Shown piece after piece: positions 34,467-43,531 of a stretch of 64,000 bases of DNA (position 1 is the stretch's first letter; each line of letters starts with the position of its first letter). The stretch is from Fusibacter sp963666805 (GTDB lineage Bacteria > Bacillota > Clostridia > Peptostreptococcales > Acidaminobacteraceae). The notes below the pieces were generated by a model that did no database searches, had not been told where the DNA came from, and saw nothing but the letters and a program-made list of their open reading frames with translations. The stretch is from the NCBI GenBank assembly GCA_963666805.2, contig CAXXWR010000007.1, positions 124,001 through 188,000 of the forward strand, in the 5' to 3' direction. The position numbers were made by a program, and so were the translations under genes.

Positions 34467-35567
34467 CTATTTTCTAATCAATGCGCCTACAGCATTTAAG
34501 TACAATTTTGAGTCAAAATCAGTATTTCTATTACTTATATCAATTTGATTAAATTGAATAGATTGAATCGCTTCAATTCCTAAGCGACTCCCTAAGAATT
34601 TATCCACTTCAAAAGCTCTGGATATCCCGCCATATACAATTAATTGCCCAATTTCTTTATCAGCACTTCGGCTATTATAAAATTTAAAAACTTTACTAAT
34701 TTCTTCAACGCCATTATTAAAGTATCGAGCAATCTCCTTTGTTATTGTATCATATTCTTTCTCTGGTATTTGAGTTTCCATATTGACCATTTGACTACTA
34801 CTTTCAGCAACTTCAATTAATACATCTGCCTGAATTTGATCCAATTTCTCATTAATTTGATCTTCAGTCAATTGATATTCCTGTTGTAAATATTGAAACA
34901 AAGTGGAAGTCCCATAATTAATCATACGATTAAATTTAAACTGATTGGCTTCGTAAATACTCACACCAATCATTTGAAAACCAAAATCAATGAAAGCAAT
35001 GGCCGTCTCTTGACCTCTCACGCCTTTGATATAAGGAATTGTTTTTTCAATAGTATTCGTATGAACATCCAGTGCAAGTGGCCTCATATTAATGACTTCA
35101 AGAAATTCAATCCACTGTTCAACAATATCTTTAGGCATCGCACCCACAATAACCTCTATTTTATTATCAACTTCCCTGCCTGATATCTTATATTGGATAT
35201 CATAGGCACTTATATCTATGGGTAAATATTGACCCATTTCATAAGTAATAAGTTCTGTTAAATCTTCTACATCTACCTGAGGTACGGATAGTTCTCTCTC
35301 AATAAATTCAGTCGTTCCAATTGTTAAAATAACGTCTTTGCCATTCACTTTTTCATCTTTAAGAGCCATAACCACACTATTTTTTAAACTATCCCCATTA
35401 AGGATCCTACCATTGTCGTAAATTTCTTTCTCTAGTGGAATCAAGAATGATTTATTAATCTTTATTTTATTGGGTCCTGCATAATTGCCAACAATGCATT
35501 TAATCTCACTAGATCCCAAGTCCATGACTAAAACATTCTTAAGCGACTTTGTTTTTTTTACTTTCAT
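34467..35567 (-). CDS. pilM: PilM, actin-like pilus assembly ATPase-fold protein
   Basis: This 366-residue cytoplasmic protein has the actin/FtsA fold. Phosphate motif VMDLGSSEIKCIVG is at the N terminus, VDVHTNT-type segments (LALDVHTNTIEKT) in the middle, AIAFIDFGFQMIGVSI as the second phosphate loop and VYGGISRAFEVDKFL as the adenosine motif. Partner of PilN in the platform that couples the cytoplasmic ATPases to the pilus. Length is normal. Confidence 0.9.
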   Translation of the reverse strand: MKVKKTKSLKNVLVMDLGSSEIKCIVGNYAGPNKIKINKSFLIPLEKEIYDNGRILNGDSLKNSVVMALKDEKVNGKDVILTIGTTEFIERELSVPQVDVEDLTELITYEMGQYLPIDISAYDIQYKISGREVDNKIEVIVGAMPKDIVEQWIEFLEVINMRPLALDVHTNTIEKTIPYIKGVRGQETAIAFIDFGFQMIGVSIYEANQFKFNRMINYGTSTLFQYLQQEYQLTEDQINEKLDQIQADVLIEVAESSSQMVNMETQIPEKEYDTITKEIARYFNNGVEEISKVFKFYNSRSADKEIGQLIVYGGISRAFEVDKFLGSRLGIEAIQSIQFNQIDISNRNTDFDSKLYLNAVGALIRK

Positions 35568-35583
35568 CGGCTACCCCCTCTAT

Positions 35584-38502
35584 TTATTTTTCTTTAATTT
35601 CCCAATGGTACTTATTGTTATCTGTATTTGCTTCTGTAACAATAGCATCTAATCCTTTATTGAGATTATTTCCTACGTAATTAAGATAATATTTTATGTC
35701 ATTATAAGGATAATAACGATCTTTTAAAATGGTATAAATACGATATTGATTAGGCTGTTCTGTTGCCTCAAGATACCAGACAGTCGGACTATAAGGTGAT
35801 ACGTTTACATAATAGCCACCAATTGATCTATTATAGTTGCTCGATAGCCTTAAATAAGTTTCAACATTTTTACCTTTTAGCCAATACCCTTCATCTTGAG
35901 CAACAAATTGAAGTTGTTTGTAAATGCCTTTGACCATAGAATCATCGTAGAGTTTAGCCTCTCCAGTATTGGTATCAAGCGACAAAAATGCCCCACTATA
36001 ATTCTGATTTTCAACAGTCATATAAGGGAAAATAACTTTTTCAGAGATACCAAAATTACCTCCATTAACTATTTTAACATCTCCAGCATGGAGTGCTCTA
36101 ACGCCACCTCTAGCAATACTGTTATTGAAAACCTTTTCAGTATTATCATAAACTGATTTAGGAATATTTTTATCAAATGTAACTAAAATTGCTTTATCAT
36201 CAAAAGGCATTGTAGAGACACTTGTAATTTGACCGTCTTGACCTCCAAAAATAGCATCTGAAAACTTCATAAGATCTGTATGGAAGTCATTGCTTCTAAT
36301 TTCCGAATCAAAAACTACCATAACTTTATTACTTGACTCATTGCCTTCAAAATCGGTATCTATAACATAGCTTGCATGATCAATTGACATACTGAAACCA
36401 TCTTCAAGTTCCAAATTAATAAATTTTGCTTTGTATTTTTTAGATTCTTGCTTCCGCCATGATCTAAATCCCAAATAAGAGCCTTCTGAAGAATCATAGT
36501 GATCATACATTGCTTTTTCAGAATTAGCTTGAGATTCATAACCCGTTACAGGCACGCCGTTAAACGTTTCATTATTATAAGAAATAGAACCAAAATCTCC
36601 AAACCACATTTCTTGAGAGTCATTGCTTTCACCTTTTGCTGTTTCCCATGTGTTTGCTTTAATAATAAGACTCCCATCTAGTTGGCGTTGGATAGTAAGC
36701 CTCGTTGAGTAATCTTTAATCCATTCTGAATTGTATTTGTCATCATTACCTGACCAAGTAAATTGGTTTGGTGTTACAATTTCAGTAGGGTTATAAGTTG
36801 CATCATCTCCATAAGCCTTCTCCCCTATTTGGCTTACGCCTAAATCAGGAATAGAATAAGAAGTATAATTATCTCTTCTTACAACAAATCCTTTGGCACC
36901 TGGGTCAAACTGGAACATATATGAAGCATCTCTATTTTTACTATCTAATTTTCCATTAAGGGCCATACCCCAACCACTTGTATCGTAAGTGTCATCGATA
37001 AATAATTTGGTATCAAATACCAATGAATAGGTATCTAAATCTGATGCAAAATCAGATAAGTCTATCGCTAAATAAGACCCAAAATAAGTCGTCGTTCCTT
37101 CTAATACAACCGATTGATCGCTCGGATCTGCCTTAACAGAAAAAGTAGGATCTGGCTTAAATGAACTCCAAGGATCTAACGTTTCAATTTCCTTTCTTAC
37201 CTTCATTTCAACAGTCGGCTTATAAGGTGGCTGCCCTTGCTCTAAACGATCTTTTTCAAATTGTTCTCTATCTGCTTCCGATGCATACATATACCACAAA
37301 TCACTTACCATCTTACGCCACAAACGGTTGGTATCCCCATTGTAAATTTGAACAGGTTGTGAAAAAGACCACCCACCTGTGGCACCTGTTTCTGAAATAG
37401 GATTTACAGAAAATTTAATCCACTTATTTTCGTAATCAGTTGGCTTAAATGTTTTATCTATAGCATTTGGAATAGGATAATAAGTTCCATTTTCACTATC
37501 GGCATAATACCATTGATACTGAGTCCCATTTTCACTTGTATCCTCTTGACCATTACCATTACTAATGTAAGTATAGTTGCCTGTCAAAGTTGATGTTTTC
37601 CAAGGAATTGGAACGATTTCATCATTGCCTTCTTCATCTTTATCAGTCGCAATAATACGGACACCGTTGGCTGCAGGCTTATTTTCTGGTAACCATTCAA
37701 CATCTACTTCGTAATCTTTGACAGATCCATCTTTAGCAACAATCGTATAGGTGACCGTCCCACTAGAAAAATCAACCGATGATACCCCTGTTACTTGATT
37801 GCTGCCACCAATATTAACAGCGTCACCAGTGGTTTCAAAATAAGGAACCAAATCACTTAAATCAGTCCCATGAGGAACATAAAGTTTCACTTTATTAGAA
37901 GTGATTCTCCCCACTACCTCTATATCCAAATCTGGATTTTCACTCGATCTCAAATTAAATAAGGTAAAACTCTTTTCACTTGAAGAATACGTTAATACTA
38001 AAACAGATCCTTGATCTCCTATGACACTGGTCTTATTGCCAGTTCCCTTCAAATTAACAGCCTCTGAATCAAAATTCAAATCATACCGTAAAGACGCATT
38101 TTGATTATCTAGATTAACATTAACGTCAGTGTTACTATTTTTGGTGAATACCATATGGCTCGCCTGACTATCATCAAGATTTGCCCACTGAGTTGGTACA
38201 TCATTGCCAACTTTATAGTACACCACTTGATCTGTCATATAAATATAACGTTTTTGAACTTCGTAAGTCTCTGGCAGGGTATCTAAAATTTCAACGCCAT
38301 CTGCATACTTAATCTGATCTGCAATGCGTACTTTTAGTGAGCGTGCATCAACTTGTAAATCACGTTGATTCTGACTATCGGTTAAAATACGTGTTCCTAC
38401 CCCTAAGATACTACCTGCTAAAATAAATACAGTGGTCAACAAGGCAATCGCTACAACCAATTCTATTAAAGTAAACCCTTTATTTTTTTCAATAGTGTTC
38501 AT
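35584..38502 (-). CDS. Very large pseudopilin (minor pilin/tip adhesin candidate)
   Basis: The N terminus carries a type III prepilin signal, NKGFTLIELVVAIALL, with cleavage after Gly and Glu at +5. The mature protein of about 960 residues is several times the size of a normal minor pilin. After the pilin helix (to about 75) come a beta-rich segment with KLYVPHGTDLSDLVPYFE, an Ig-like module (TQYQWYYADSENGTYYPIP), a lectin-like jelly roll (YLAIDLSDFASDLDTYSLVF) and a C-terminal part rich in Tyr (YLRLSSNYN, YYLNYVGNN). Such size fits a pilus-tip adhesin. The ligand is unknown. Confidence 0.8.
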   Translation of the reverse strand: MNTIEKNKGFTLIELVVAIALLTTVFILAGSILGVGTRILTDSQNQRDLQVDARSLKVRIADQIKYADGVEILDTLPETYEVQKRYIYMTDQVVYYKVGNDVPTQWANLDDSQASHMVFTKNSNTDVNVNLDNQNASLRYDLNFDSEAVNLKGTGNKTSVIGDQGSVLVLTYSSSEKSFTLFNLRSSENPDLDIEVVGRITSNKVKLYVPHGTDLSDLVPYFETTGDAVNIGGSNQVTGVSSVDFSSGTVTYTIVAKDGSVKDYEVDVEWLPENKPAANGVRIIATDKDEEGNDEIVPIPWKTSTLTGNYTYISNGNGQEDTSENGTQYQWYYADSENGTYYPIPNAIDKTFKPTDYENKWIKFSVNPISETGATGGWSFSQPVQIYNGDTNRLWRKMVSDLWYMYASEADREQFEKDRLEQGQPPYKPTVEMKVRKEIETLDPWSSFKPDPTFSVKADPSDQSVVLEGTTTYFGSYLAIDLSDFASDLDTYSLVFDTKLFIDDTYDTSGWGMALNGKLDSKNRDASYMFQFDPGAKGFVVRRDNYTSYSIPDLGVSQIGEKAYGDDATYNPTEIVTPNQFTWSGNDDKYNSEWIKDYSTRLTIQRQLDGSLIIKANTWETAKGESNDSQEMWFGDFGSISYNNETFNGVPVTGYESQANSEKAMYDHYDSSEGSYLGFRSWRKQESKKYKAKFINLELEDGFSMSIDHASYVIDTDFEGNESSNKVMVVFDSEIRSNDFHTDLMKFSDAIFGGQDGQITSVSTMPFDDKAILVTFDKNIPKSVYDNTEKVFNNSIARGGVRALHAGDVKIVNGGNFGISEKVIFPYMTVENQNYSGAFLSLDTNTGEAKLYDDSMVKGIYKQLQFVAQDEGYWLKGKNVETYLRLSSNYNRSIGGYYVNVSPYSPTVWYLEATEQPNQYRIYTILKDRYYPYNDIKYYLNYVGNNLNKGLDAIVTEANTDNNKYHWEIKEK

Positions 38503-38511
38503 AGAAACCTC

Positions 38512-39513
38512 TTATCTAAATTCTTTATCACCATTAATATAGTTGGCAGTTGTTACAGTTGCTTCATTTTTATTATAAACATAAGCACTCGTATTCCCAT
38601 TGATTTTCACATAAAAATAAGTGTTAATAAATATTTCACCCGTACTGGATGGTGCCGAGAATGTAATGGTTGACCCTAATGCTTTTGTCTCAAGTGAAGT
38701 TGGCTTAAGGTCTGTTCCATTTGCAATAATGTTCACCCCTTTGACTTCGATAGAAGCATCTCGCGAGGTCATTATTATTCCCTGTATATTCGATTCTGTT
38801 TTAGCATCGATCATAATTGCTCCATTAGCAGAAATAACAGTATCATCCAAAGTAATCGAACCGGTTTGACTCATTAACGTGAAGTCTCCTAAACTCTTTA
38901 GTTCAACACCTGATTTAACTACAATACCATCCTTTACTTTCCACTTCACATGATCCATACCTTCTCCCAGAACAGCATTATCACTTGGAATCACTAGAAC
39001 CCCCTGACCATTATAAATATAATCCCCATTCAACATTTCAGGAGTCAGTGGGATATCACCATTTTTGAAGTTAAGTTCATTCTTTCTCCCCACCGCAATA
39101 AAAGCTTCTCCTGAACTATAATTTGCTGTTTGAATACCACCATAGGCAGATAGATAATCATCTCTTAAAGGATCAAGCGCTGAACTTTGATTTGACAATT
39201 TTGATTGAATTAATCTCACAGGGACATCCTCACCAAATATGGTGACAGTCACTTGAGATTGAAGAACATTTTGAGCATGACTTTCTCCATTGTAAGCTTT
39301 GTCTCTCACCGCTAGTTCTAATTCACTGTTTGCCGATTGATAGGTCTGAACCATTTGTCCGCCCATCGTCAAATTACGAAAACCGCCTGCAAAAATATTG
39401 AGTATCACCAATGACAGAATAGACAAAATAGCAATACTTACAATCACTTCTACTAAAGTAAAGCCCTTATTCAATTGATGGTTTTTCTTTTTAGTCATAT
39501 TTTTAGTAATCAT
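38512..39513 (-). CDS. Pseudopilin (minor pilin)
   Basis: ATG 39513 gives a 333-residue protein with a short basic leader and the prepilin site KGFTLVEVIVSIAILS, processed after Gly by PilD. An upstream in-frame start at 39567 would add 18 residues and lie inside the preceding gene; a GGGG site favours 39513. The body beyond residue 100 is rich in short beta strands (LGDFTLMSQTGSITLDDTVI and similar), suggesting a beta-solenoid-like region. It overlaps the upstream gene by 11 bases. Confidence 0.8.
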   Translation of the reverse strand: MITKNMTKKKNHQLNKGFTLVEVIVSIAILSILSLVILNIFAGGFRNLTMGGQMVQTYQSANSELELAVRDKAYNGESHAQNVLQSQVTVTIFGEDVPVRLIQSKLSNQSSALDPLRDDYLSAYGGIQTANYSSGEAFIAVGRKNELNFKNGDIPLTPEMLNGDYIYNGQGVLVIPSDNAVLGEGMDHVKWKVKDGIVVKSGVELKSLGDFTLMSQTGSITLDDTVISANGAIMIDAKTESNIQGIIMTSRDASIEVKGVNIIANGTDLKPTSLETKALGSTITFSAPSSTGEIFINTYFYVKINGNTSAYVYNKNEATVTTANYINGDKEFR

Positions 39514-40624
39514 AGGTCGACCCCAGTTGGTAGGTGTAGGTTGGTGGATAAGAAATAATGCCTCCATATTTGGTCAAACGACTCGGTGGAACGTACTCTC
39601 CACCTTCATAGCCTGTTGTATTAATAAACGTTCCTGTAATAATAGCACCACTTACAAAAGTTCCAGGACTTCCAAGTGAGACAAGACCTTCTGGTGCATA
39701 GACATAAGCATTAAAAATGCCTTGAGAGCCATCCAATTTTTGAGTATCCAGATAGAGTCTCGCATTTTTATCTAAAACAATTAAAAGATTTTCATGGGCA
39801 TTGAGAAATTCTGCTTGAATAGTCGCTTGACCGGTCACATAAATAACTAACATGTTTTGTGATGCATTGTTATTGATAATACTCCAATAGGACCCCCTAT
39901 GCAGGGTTAGGGTGTCGACCACCATCACTCGGTCTTCATCATGAAGATCAAACTTCAACTCACAGCCGCTGGTGACCTCCATATGGTTAAAGAAGACCGC
40001 ATCATTAGATGTAAAATCGTAAGTCTTTGATGTGCTCTTCACCCACTTATAGTAGCCTCCCCACCATGTATCAATCCATACTTGTTCATTATAAGGCAAA
40101 ATAAGATTAGGCTCAGTAATAGGTGTTTCAGGGACCTTGACAGGTGAGTAATCGGGTAATTCTGAGGTCAATGTAACAAACTTAGGGAACAAATAATCAG
40201 GTGTGGTTTTTTCTTTTTTGAGTTCTACTCGAGCGGATTTACGCTTGTCCATGTAAAGTCCTGTAATTTTAAGCTGAGTTATACCGTTTTCGTTGATCAA
40301 ATCCGTCTCAAAAGAGCCTTTATCTAAACTGGTTGTAAAAGGAAAGGGCTTACTCGTCACTGCATCATTTAACTGATCGTCGACTTTTTCTTTCAATAAA
40401 TCAGAATGCTTCTCTGCAAAGGCTCTCATAATTTGAACCCCTGAATCTGTATTAAGGCGTGCTTGAACTGCCTTATTATCTTCTATCGTTTGGAGGCGTT
40501 CAGTATAGGATAATCTAATCATCGCAATAGCCAAGATAGAAATGACTAACATCACGACAATGACCATGATGATGGATACCCCTTTATTATTTTCGAATTT
40601 TTTTAGCACCATTTTTTTTAACAT
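39503..40624 (-). CDS. PilX-like minor pilin component
   Basis: The N terminus (NKGVSIIMVIVVMLVISILA) resembles PilX-type proteins: a pilin-like helix without the full FTLxE site. ATG 40624 is favoured by GAAGGA six bases upstream; ATG 40642 has no site. The C-terminal half, from about residue 170, is beta-rich (LTLHRGSYWSI, NLLIVLDKNARLYL, GIFNAYVYAPEGLV), similar to polymer-forming or bactofilin-like surface modules. It is 373 residues. It lies downstream of the major pilin behind a structured spacer. Confidence 0.7.
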   Translation of the reverse strand: MLKKMVLKKFENNKGVSIIMVIVVMLVISILAIAMIRLSYTERLQTIEDNKAVQARLNTDSGVQIMRAFAEKHSDLLKEKVDDQLNDAVTSKPFPFTTSLDKGSFETDLINENGITQLKITGLYMDKRKSARVELKKEKTTPDYLFPKFVTLTSELPDYSPVKVPETPITEPNLILPYNEQVWIDTWWGGYYKWVKSTSKTYDFTSNDAVFFNHMEVTSGCELKFDLHDEDRVMVVDTLTLHRGSYWSIINNNASQNMLVIYVTGQATIQAEFLNAHENLLIVLDKNARLYLDTQKLDGSQGIFNAYVYAPEGLVSLGSPGTFVSGAIITGTFINTTGYEGGEYVPPSRLTKYGGIISYPPTYTYQLGSTYDY

Positions 40625-40697
40625 GTTTATCCTTCGTTTCATAATAAATCAGTCATTTGATAAGTTTCTCATTCGTATTCAACACGTCACTCTATAA

Positions 40698-40773
40698 GTT
40701 GATTTCCTTATAGGGCTAACTTTATTTAGTCCCATAAGGAAATCAACATGCAAGGCAAGAGCCCTACATGTTG
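40698..40773 (-). other. Overlapping inverted repeats after the major pilin gene
   Basis: Behind the pilin stop the transcript can form CAACATG/CATGTTG, then a longer hairpin GTTGATTTCCTTATGGG / CCCTATAAGGAAATCAAC that shares GTTG with it. A third pairing, TAGGGCT/AGCCCTA, would exclude both. No T run follows, so it is not a plain terminator. It may protect the pilin mRNA or set pilin-to-minor-pilin ratios. Confidence 0.6.
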
Positions 40774-40781
40774 AGTCGTTC

Positions 40782-41186
40782 TTAATCAAGTACCATAATA
40801 GCAGCAGTTACTCCAGGTGCATAAATTGAAATTGCTCCGCTATCTAAATCCACAGACCAATCATCAGCATCCCCAGCTGCTGAAATAACTGTCACATTAC
40901 TTAAATAACTATTAAGCATCACTAAAGGTGTTTGATTGTTATCACCATATGTTTGCGTAGAGTCAGGATCAAATGTCGCTCCTGTACTCGCTTCTACCAT
41001 AGTAATACCACTTGCAATCGTTCTTGCTGTCGCTTCATTTGCAGCATTTTGAGCATTATTTGTGAATCCACCCACTCTCGGTACAGCAATCGCTGCTAAG
41101 ATACCTAAAATTGCAATAACAACGATTAATTCAATAAGTGTAAATCCATTTTTTTTCTTTTTCTTTTTCAATAATTGTTTGTTCAT
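40782..41186 (-). CDS. pilA: Major type IV pilin
   Basis: This 134-residue prepilin has a Lys-rich leader and the class a site NGFTLIELIVVIAILGILAA, with Glu at +5. It has a small globular domain ending TAAIMVLD. There is no cysteine pair, so the D-region is not disulfide-closed. Size and position after pilC suggest the main subunit. Two adjacent ATGs occur; the second (41186) has the better distance to AGGAGG. Expression should follow the c-di-GMP riboswitch ahead of pilB. Confidence 0.9.
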   Translation of the reverse strand: MNKQLLKKKKKKNGFTLIELIVVIAILGILAAIAVPRVGGFTNNAQNAANEATARTIASGITMVEASTGATFDPDSTQTYGDNNQTPLVMLNSYLSNVTVISAAGDADDWSVDLDSGAISIYAPGVTAAIMVLD

Positions 41187-41236
41187 CATTTCCTCCTGTA
41201 AGAATAATTATAATATAAGATCTATTTTAATGCTGG

Positions 41237-42451
41237 CTAGGATACCGTTTTGAGCATATCAAACATCGGCATAACCATTGCCACTGCAATAAAACCAATA
41301 ATAACTGCCATAACGACTATCATGAGCGGTTCAATCAATTTAATCATCTGTGCTATAGCCACTTCTAATTCATCATCGTAAAAATCAGCTGTTTTAGAGA
41401 GCATCTCATCAAGCGATCCTGATTCTTCCCCAACACTTACCATTGATAACATCATAGGAGGGAAAAAGTTCATCCGCTTAAGTAAAATACTTAAAGGCGT
41501 TCCTTTTTTAATTTCTTCACTCACTTCTTCAACACCGTCAATGACAATCATATTGTTGGTGACATTTCCTGCAGCTTCAAGTGCTTCTATAATAGGAATA
41601 CCACTGCCCAACAAGGTCGATAGCGTTCGAGTAAATCGAGAGGTTGCAATTTGTTTAAGTGATTTTTTTGCCACTGGAACTTTTAACATAAATCTATCAA
41701 TAGCACGTTTTCCTTCTTTTGTCGCAGTCACCCGTTTTATAGTAACCACCAATGCAATAATGACACCAATCATAATGTACCAATAGTGTTTAATCGCATC
41801 ACTAAGACCAATTAAAAAACGGGTTGGTCCCGGTAATTTAACTCCTGACCCTTCAAACATGCCCAAGAACGTTGGAAAAATAAAAACCAGCATAAAAACA
41901 ACCACAACGACTACCAGAATCCCCAATACTGCTGGATAAATCATAGCCCCCCGAATACTGGCGTTAATTTTATTTTCTTTATTATAATGTTCTGCCATTT
42001 TATCAAGAACATCATCTAAATTTCCTGTCATTTCCCCAGCTTCTACCATATTAATTAGAAGCGTTGGAAATACTTTAGGATGTTGTTTCATCGCTATCGA
42101 TAAAACATTTCCCATTTGAACTTGCGTGATCATTTGGTCTATTGTTTTGCGTAGCAGTTGATTTTCTGACTGATCGCCAAGCACTGTTAAAGCACTAATT
42201 AAAGGCATCCCTGCCGCTAACATCGTATGCAGTTGTTTACAAAAAACGGAGATGTCTTTGATTTTAACTTTCTTTTGAAAAAATGATCCTTTAATATCTT
42301 GTGCTTCTTCAGCCACCAATTCAATTTTAACAGGTGTATGACCCTTGTTTCGAATTTGTTGGAGGACCTCTTCTTTTGATTCTCCCTTATAGAAGTTTTC
42401 AATTAAAGAACCTCCCAAATTAATTTCCTTTGATTTATAGGATTGAACCAT
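41237..42451 (-). CDS. pilC: PilC, pilus inner-membrane platform protein
   Basis: This 404-residue T2SF-family protein has two homologous cytoplasmic domains, with FCKQLHTMLAAGMPLISAL and RFTRTLSTLLGSGIPIIEAL. Membrane segments are near 170 (VLGILVVVVVVFMLVFIFP), 220 and 380. It is the rotor-like platform that PilB and PilT turn. Ten bases downstream of pilT. Confidence 0.93.
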   Translation of the reverse strand: MVQSYKSKEINLGGSLIENFYKGESKEEVLQQIRNKGHTPVKIELVAEEAQDIKGSFFQKKVKIKDISVFCKQLHTMLAAGMPLISALTVLGDQSENQLLRKTIDQMITQVQMGNVLSIAMKQHPKVFPTLLINMVEAGEMTGNLDDVLDKMAEHYNKENKINASIRGAMIYPAVLGILVVVVVVFMLVFIFPTFLGMFEGSGVKLPGPTRFLIGLSDAIKHYWYIMIGVIIALVVTIKRVTATKEGKRAIDRFMLKVPVAKKSLKQIATSRFTRTLSTLLGSGIPIIEALEAAGNVTNNMIVIDGVEEVSEEIKKGTPLSILLKRMNFFPPMMLSMVSVGEESGSLDEMLSKTADFYDDELEVAIAQMIKLIEPLMIVVMAVIIGFIAVAMVMPMFDMLKTVS

Positions 42452-42460
42452 TTGAGCCTC

Positions 42461-43522
42461 CTACATAATAAATCCTAGTTGTCTTTCAATTGCATCTGGA
42501 TCGACTGCAAATTTTTTAAGCGTTTTGGCATCTATGATTCTTTGCTTATAAAGAGCAATAAGTGAATTGTCCATGGTCTGCATCCCCAATTTTGAACCTG
42601 TTTGTATAACAGTCTGCATTTGATGGGTCTTACCTTCTCTAATCAGATTGCGAATAGCTGAATTAGCTATCATCGTTTCAAAGGCTGCAATACGTCCTGT
42701 TCCATCGGCTTTAGGCAATATTTGTTGAGAGATAACTGCCTCCATGACCGATGCAAGTTGTACACGTATCTGTTGCTGTTGATGCGGTGGAAATACATCA
42801 ATAATTCTATCTACAGTCTTAGCGGCTCCAATCGTATGGAGGGTTGATAGGACAAGATGGCCTGTTTCAGCAGCAGTAATAGCTGTCTGAATCGTTTCAA
42901 GATCTCTCATTTCGCCAACCAAGATAACATCCGGATCTTGTCTAAGTGATGCCCTTAAAGCATTGGCGAAAGACTCTGAATCATGTCCAATCTCTCTTTG
43001 ATTAATAATACTTTGATCATGTTTGTGAAGATATTCAATTGGATCTTCAATGGTCATGATATGTTCATTTCTATGGTGATTCATATAGTCAATCATCGCT
43101 GCAAGTGTAGTAGATTTACCACTTCCCGTTGGACCCGTTACTAAGATGAGTCCTCTCCTTTTCATACAAAGTTCACTAATCACTTCTGGTAGTCTAAGTT
43201 CTTTCATTGATGGGATTTGAAGTGCAACGACTCTTAACGCCATACAATAGCTACCTCTCTGTTTATAAACATTAACTCTAAATCGCCCTAATCCTGGATT
43301 TGAAAAAGAAAAATCAAGCTCACCCTTGGATTCAAATTGACTAATTTGATCAGGTGTCATCATTTGACTAATAAGTCGCTTTGTATCGTCTGGCATTAAC
43401 TTTTGATTATTCATTCTAATGAGTCTACCATTCACCCTTATAATCGGTGGAGAGGCTACTGTTATATGCAAATCTGACGCCTTGGCATCAATCGCTTCTT
43501 TTAAAATTGAAAGTATATCCAC
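42461..43522 (-). CDS. pilT: PilT, pilus retraction ATPase
   Basis: This 353-residue hexameric ATPase has Walker A GPTGSGKSTT, the Asp box (EDPIEYLHK), Walker B (DPDVILVGEMRD), the His box (GHLVLSTLHT) and the PilT AIRNLIREGK motif near the C terminus. Its presence predicts retractile pili and twitching movement. It starts 9 bases after pilB. Confidence 0.95.
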   Translation of the reverse strand: MDILSILKEAIDAKASDLHITVASPPIIRVNGRLIRMNNQKLMPDDTKRLISQMMTPDQISQFESKGELDFSFSNPGLGRFRVNVYKQRGSYCMALRVVALQIPSMKELRLPEVISELCMKRRGLILVTGPTGSGKSTTLAAMIDYMNHHRNEHIMTIEDPIEYLHKHDQSIINQREIGHDSESFANALRASLRQDPDVILVGEMRDLETIQTAITAAETGHLVLSTLHTIGAAKTVDRIIDVFPPHQQQQIRVQLASVMEAVISQQILPKADGTGRIAAFETMIANSAIRNLIREGKTHQMQTVIQTGSKLGMQTMDNSLIALYKQRIIDAKTLKKFAVDPDAIERQLGFIM

Positions 43523-43531
43523 ATGGTCCCC

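Noticed and set aside
40698..40747. Simple intrinsic terminator after the pilin gene
   Set aside because: No T run follows the stem on the minus strand, and operon genes continue immediately after.
40698..40773. CRISPR array or mobile-element ends
   Set aside because: There is only one copy of each repeat, no spacers and no transposase anywhere in the window.
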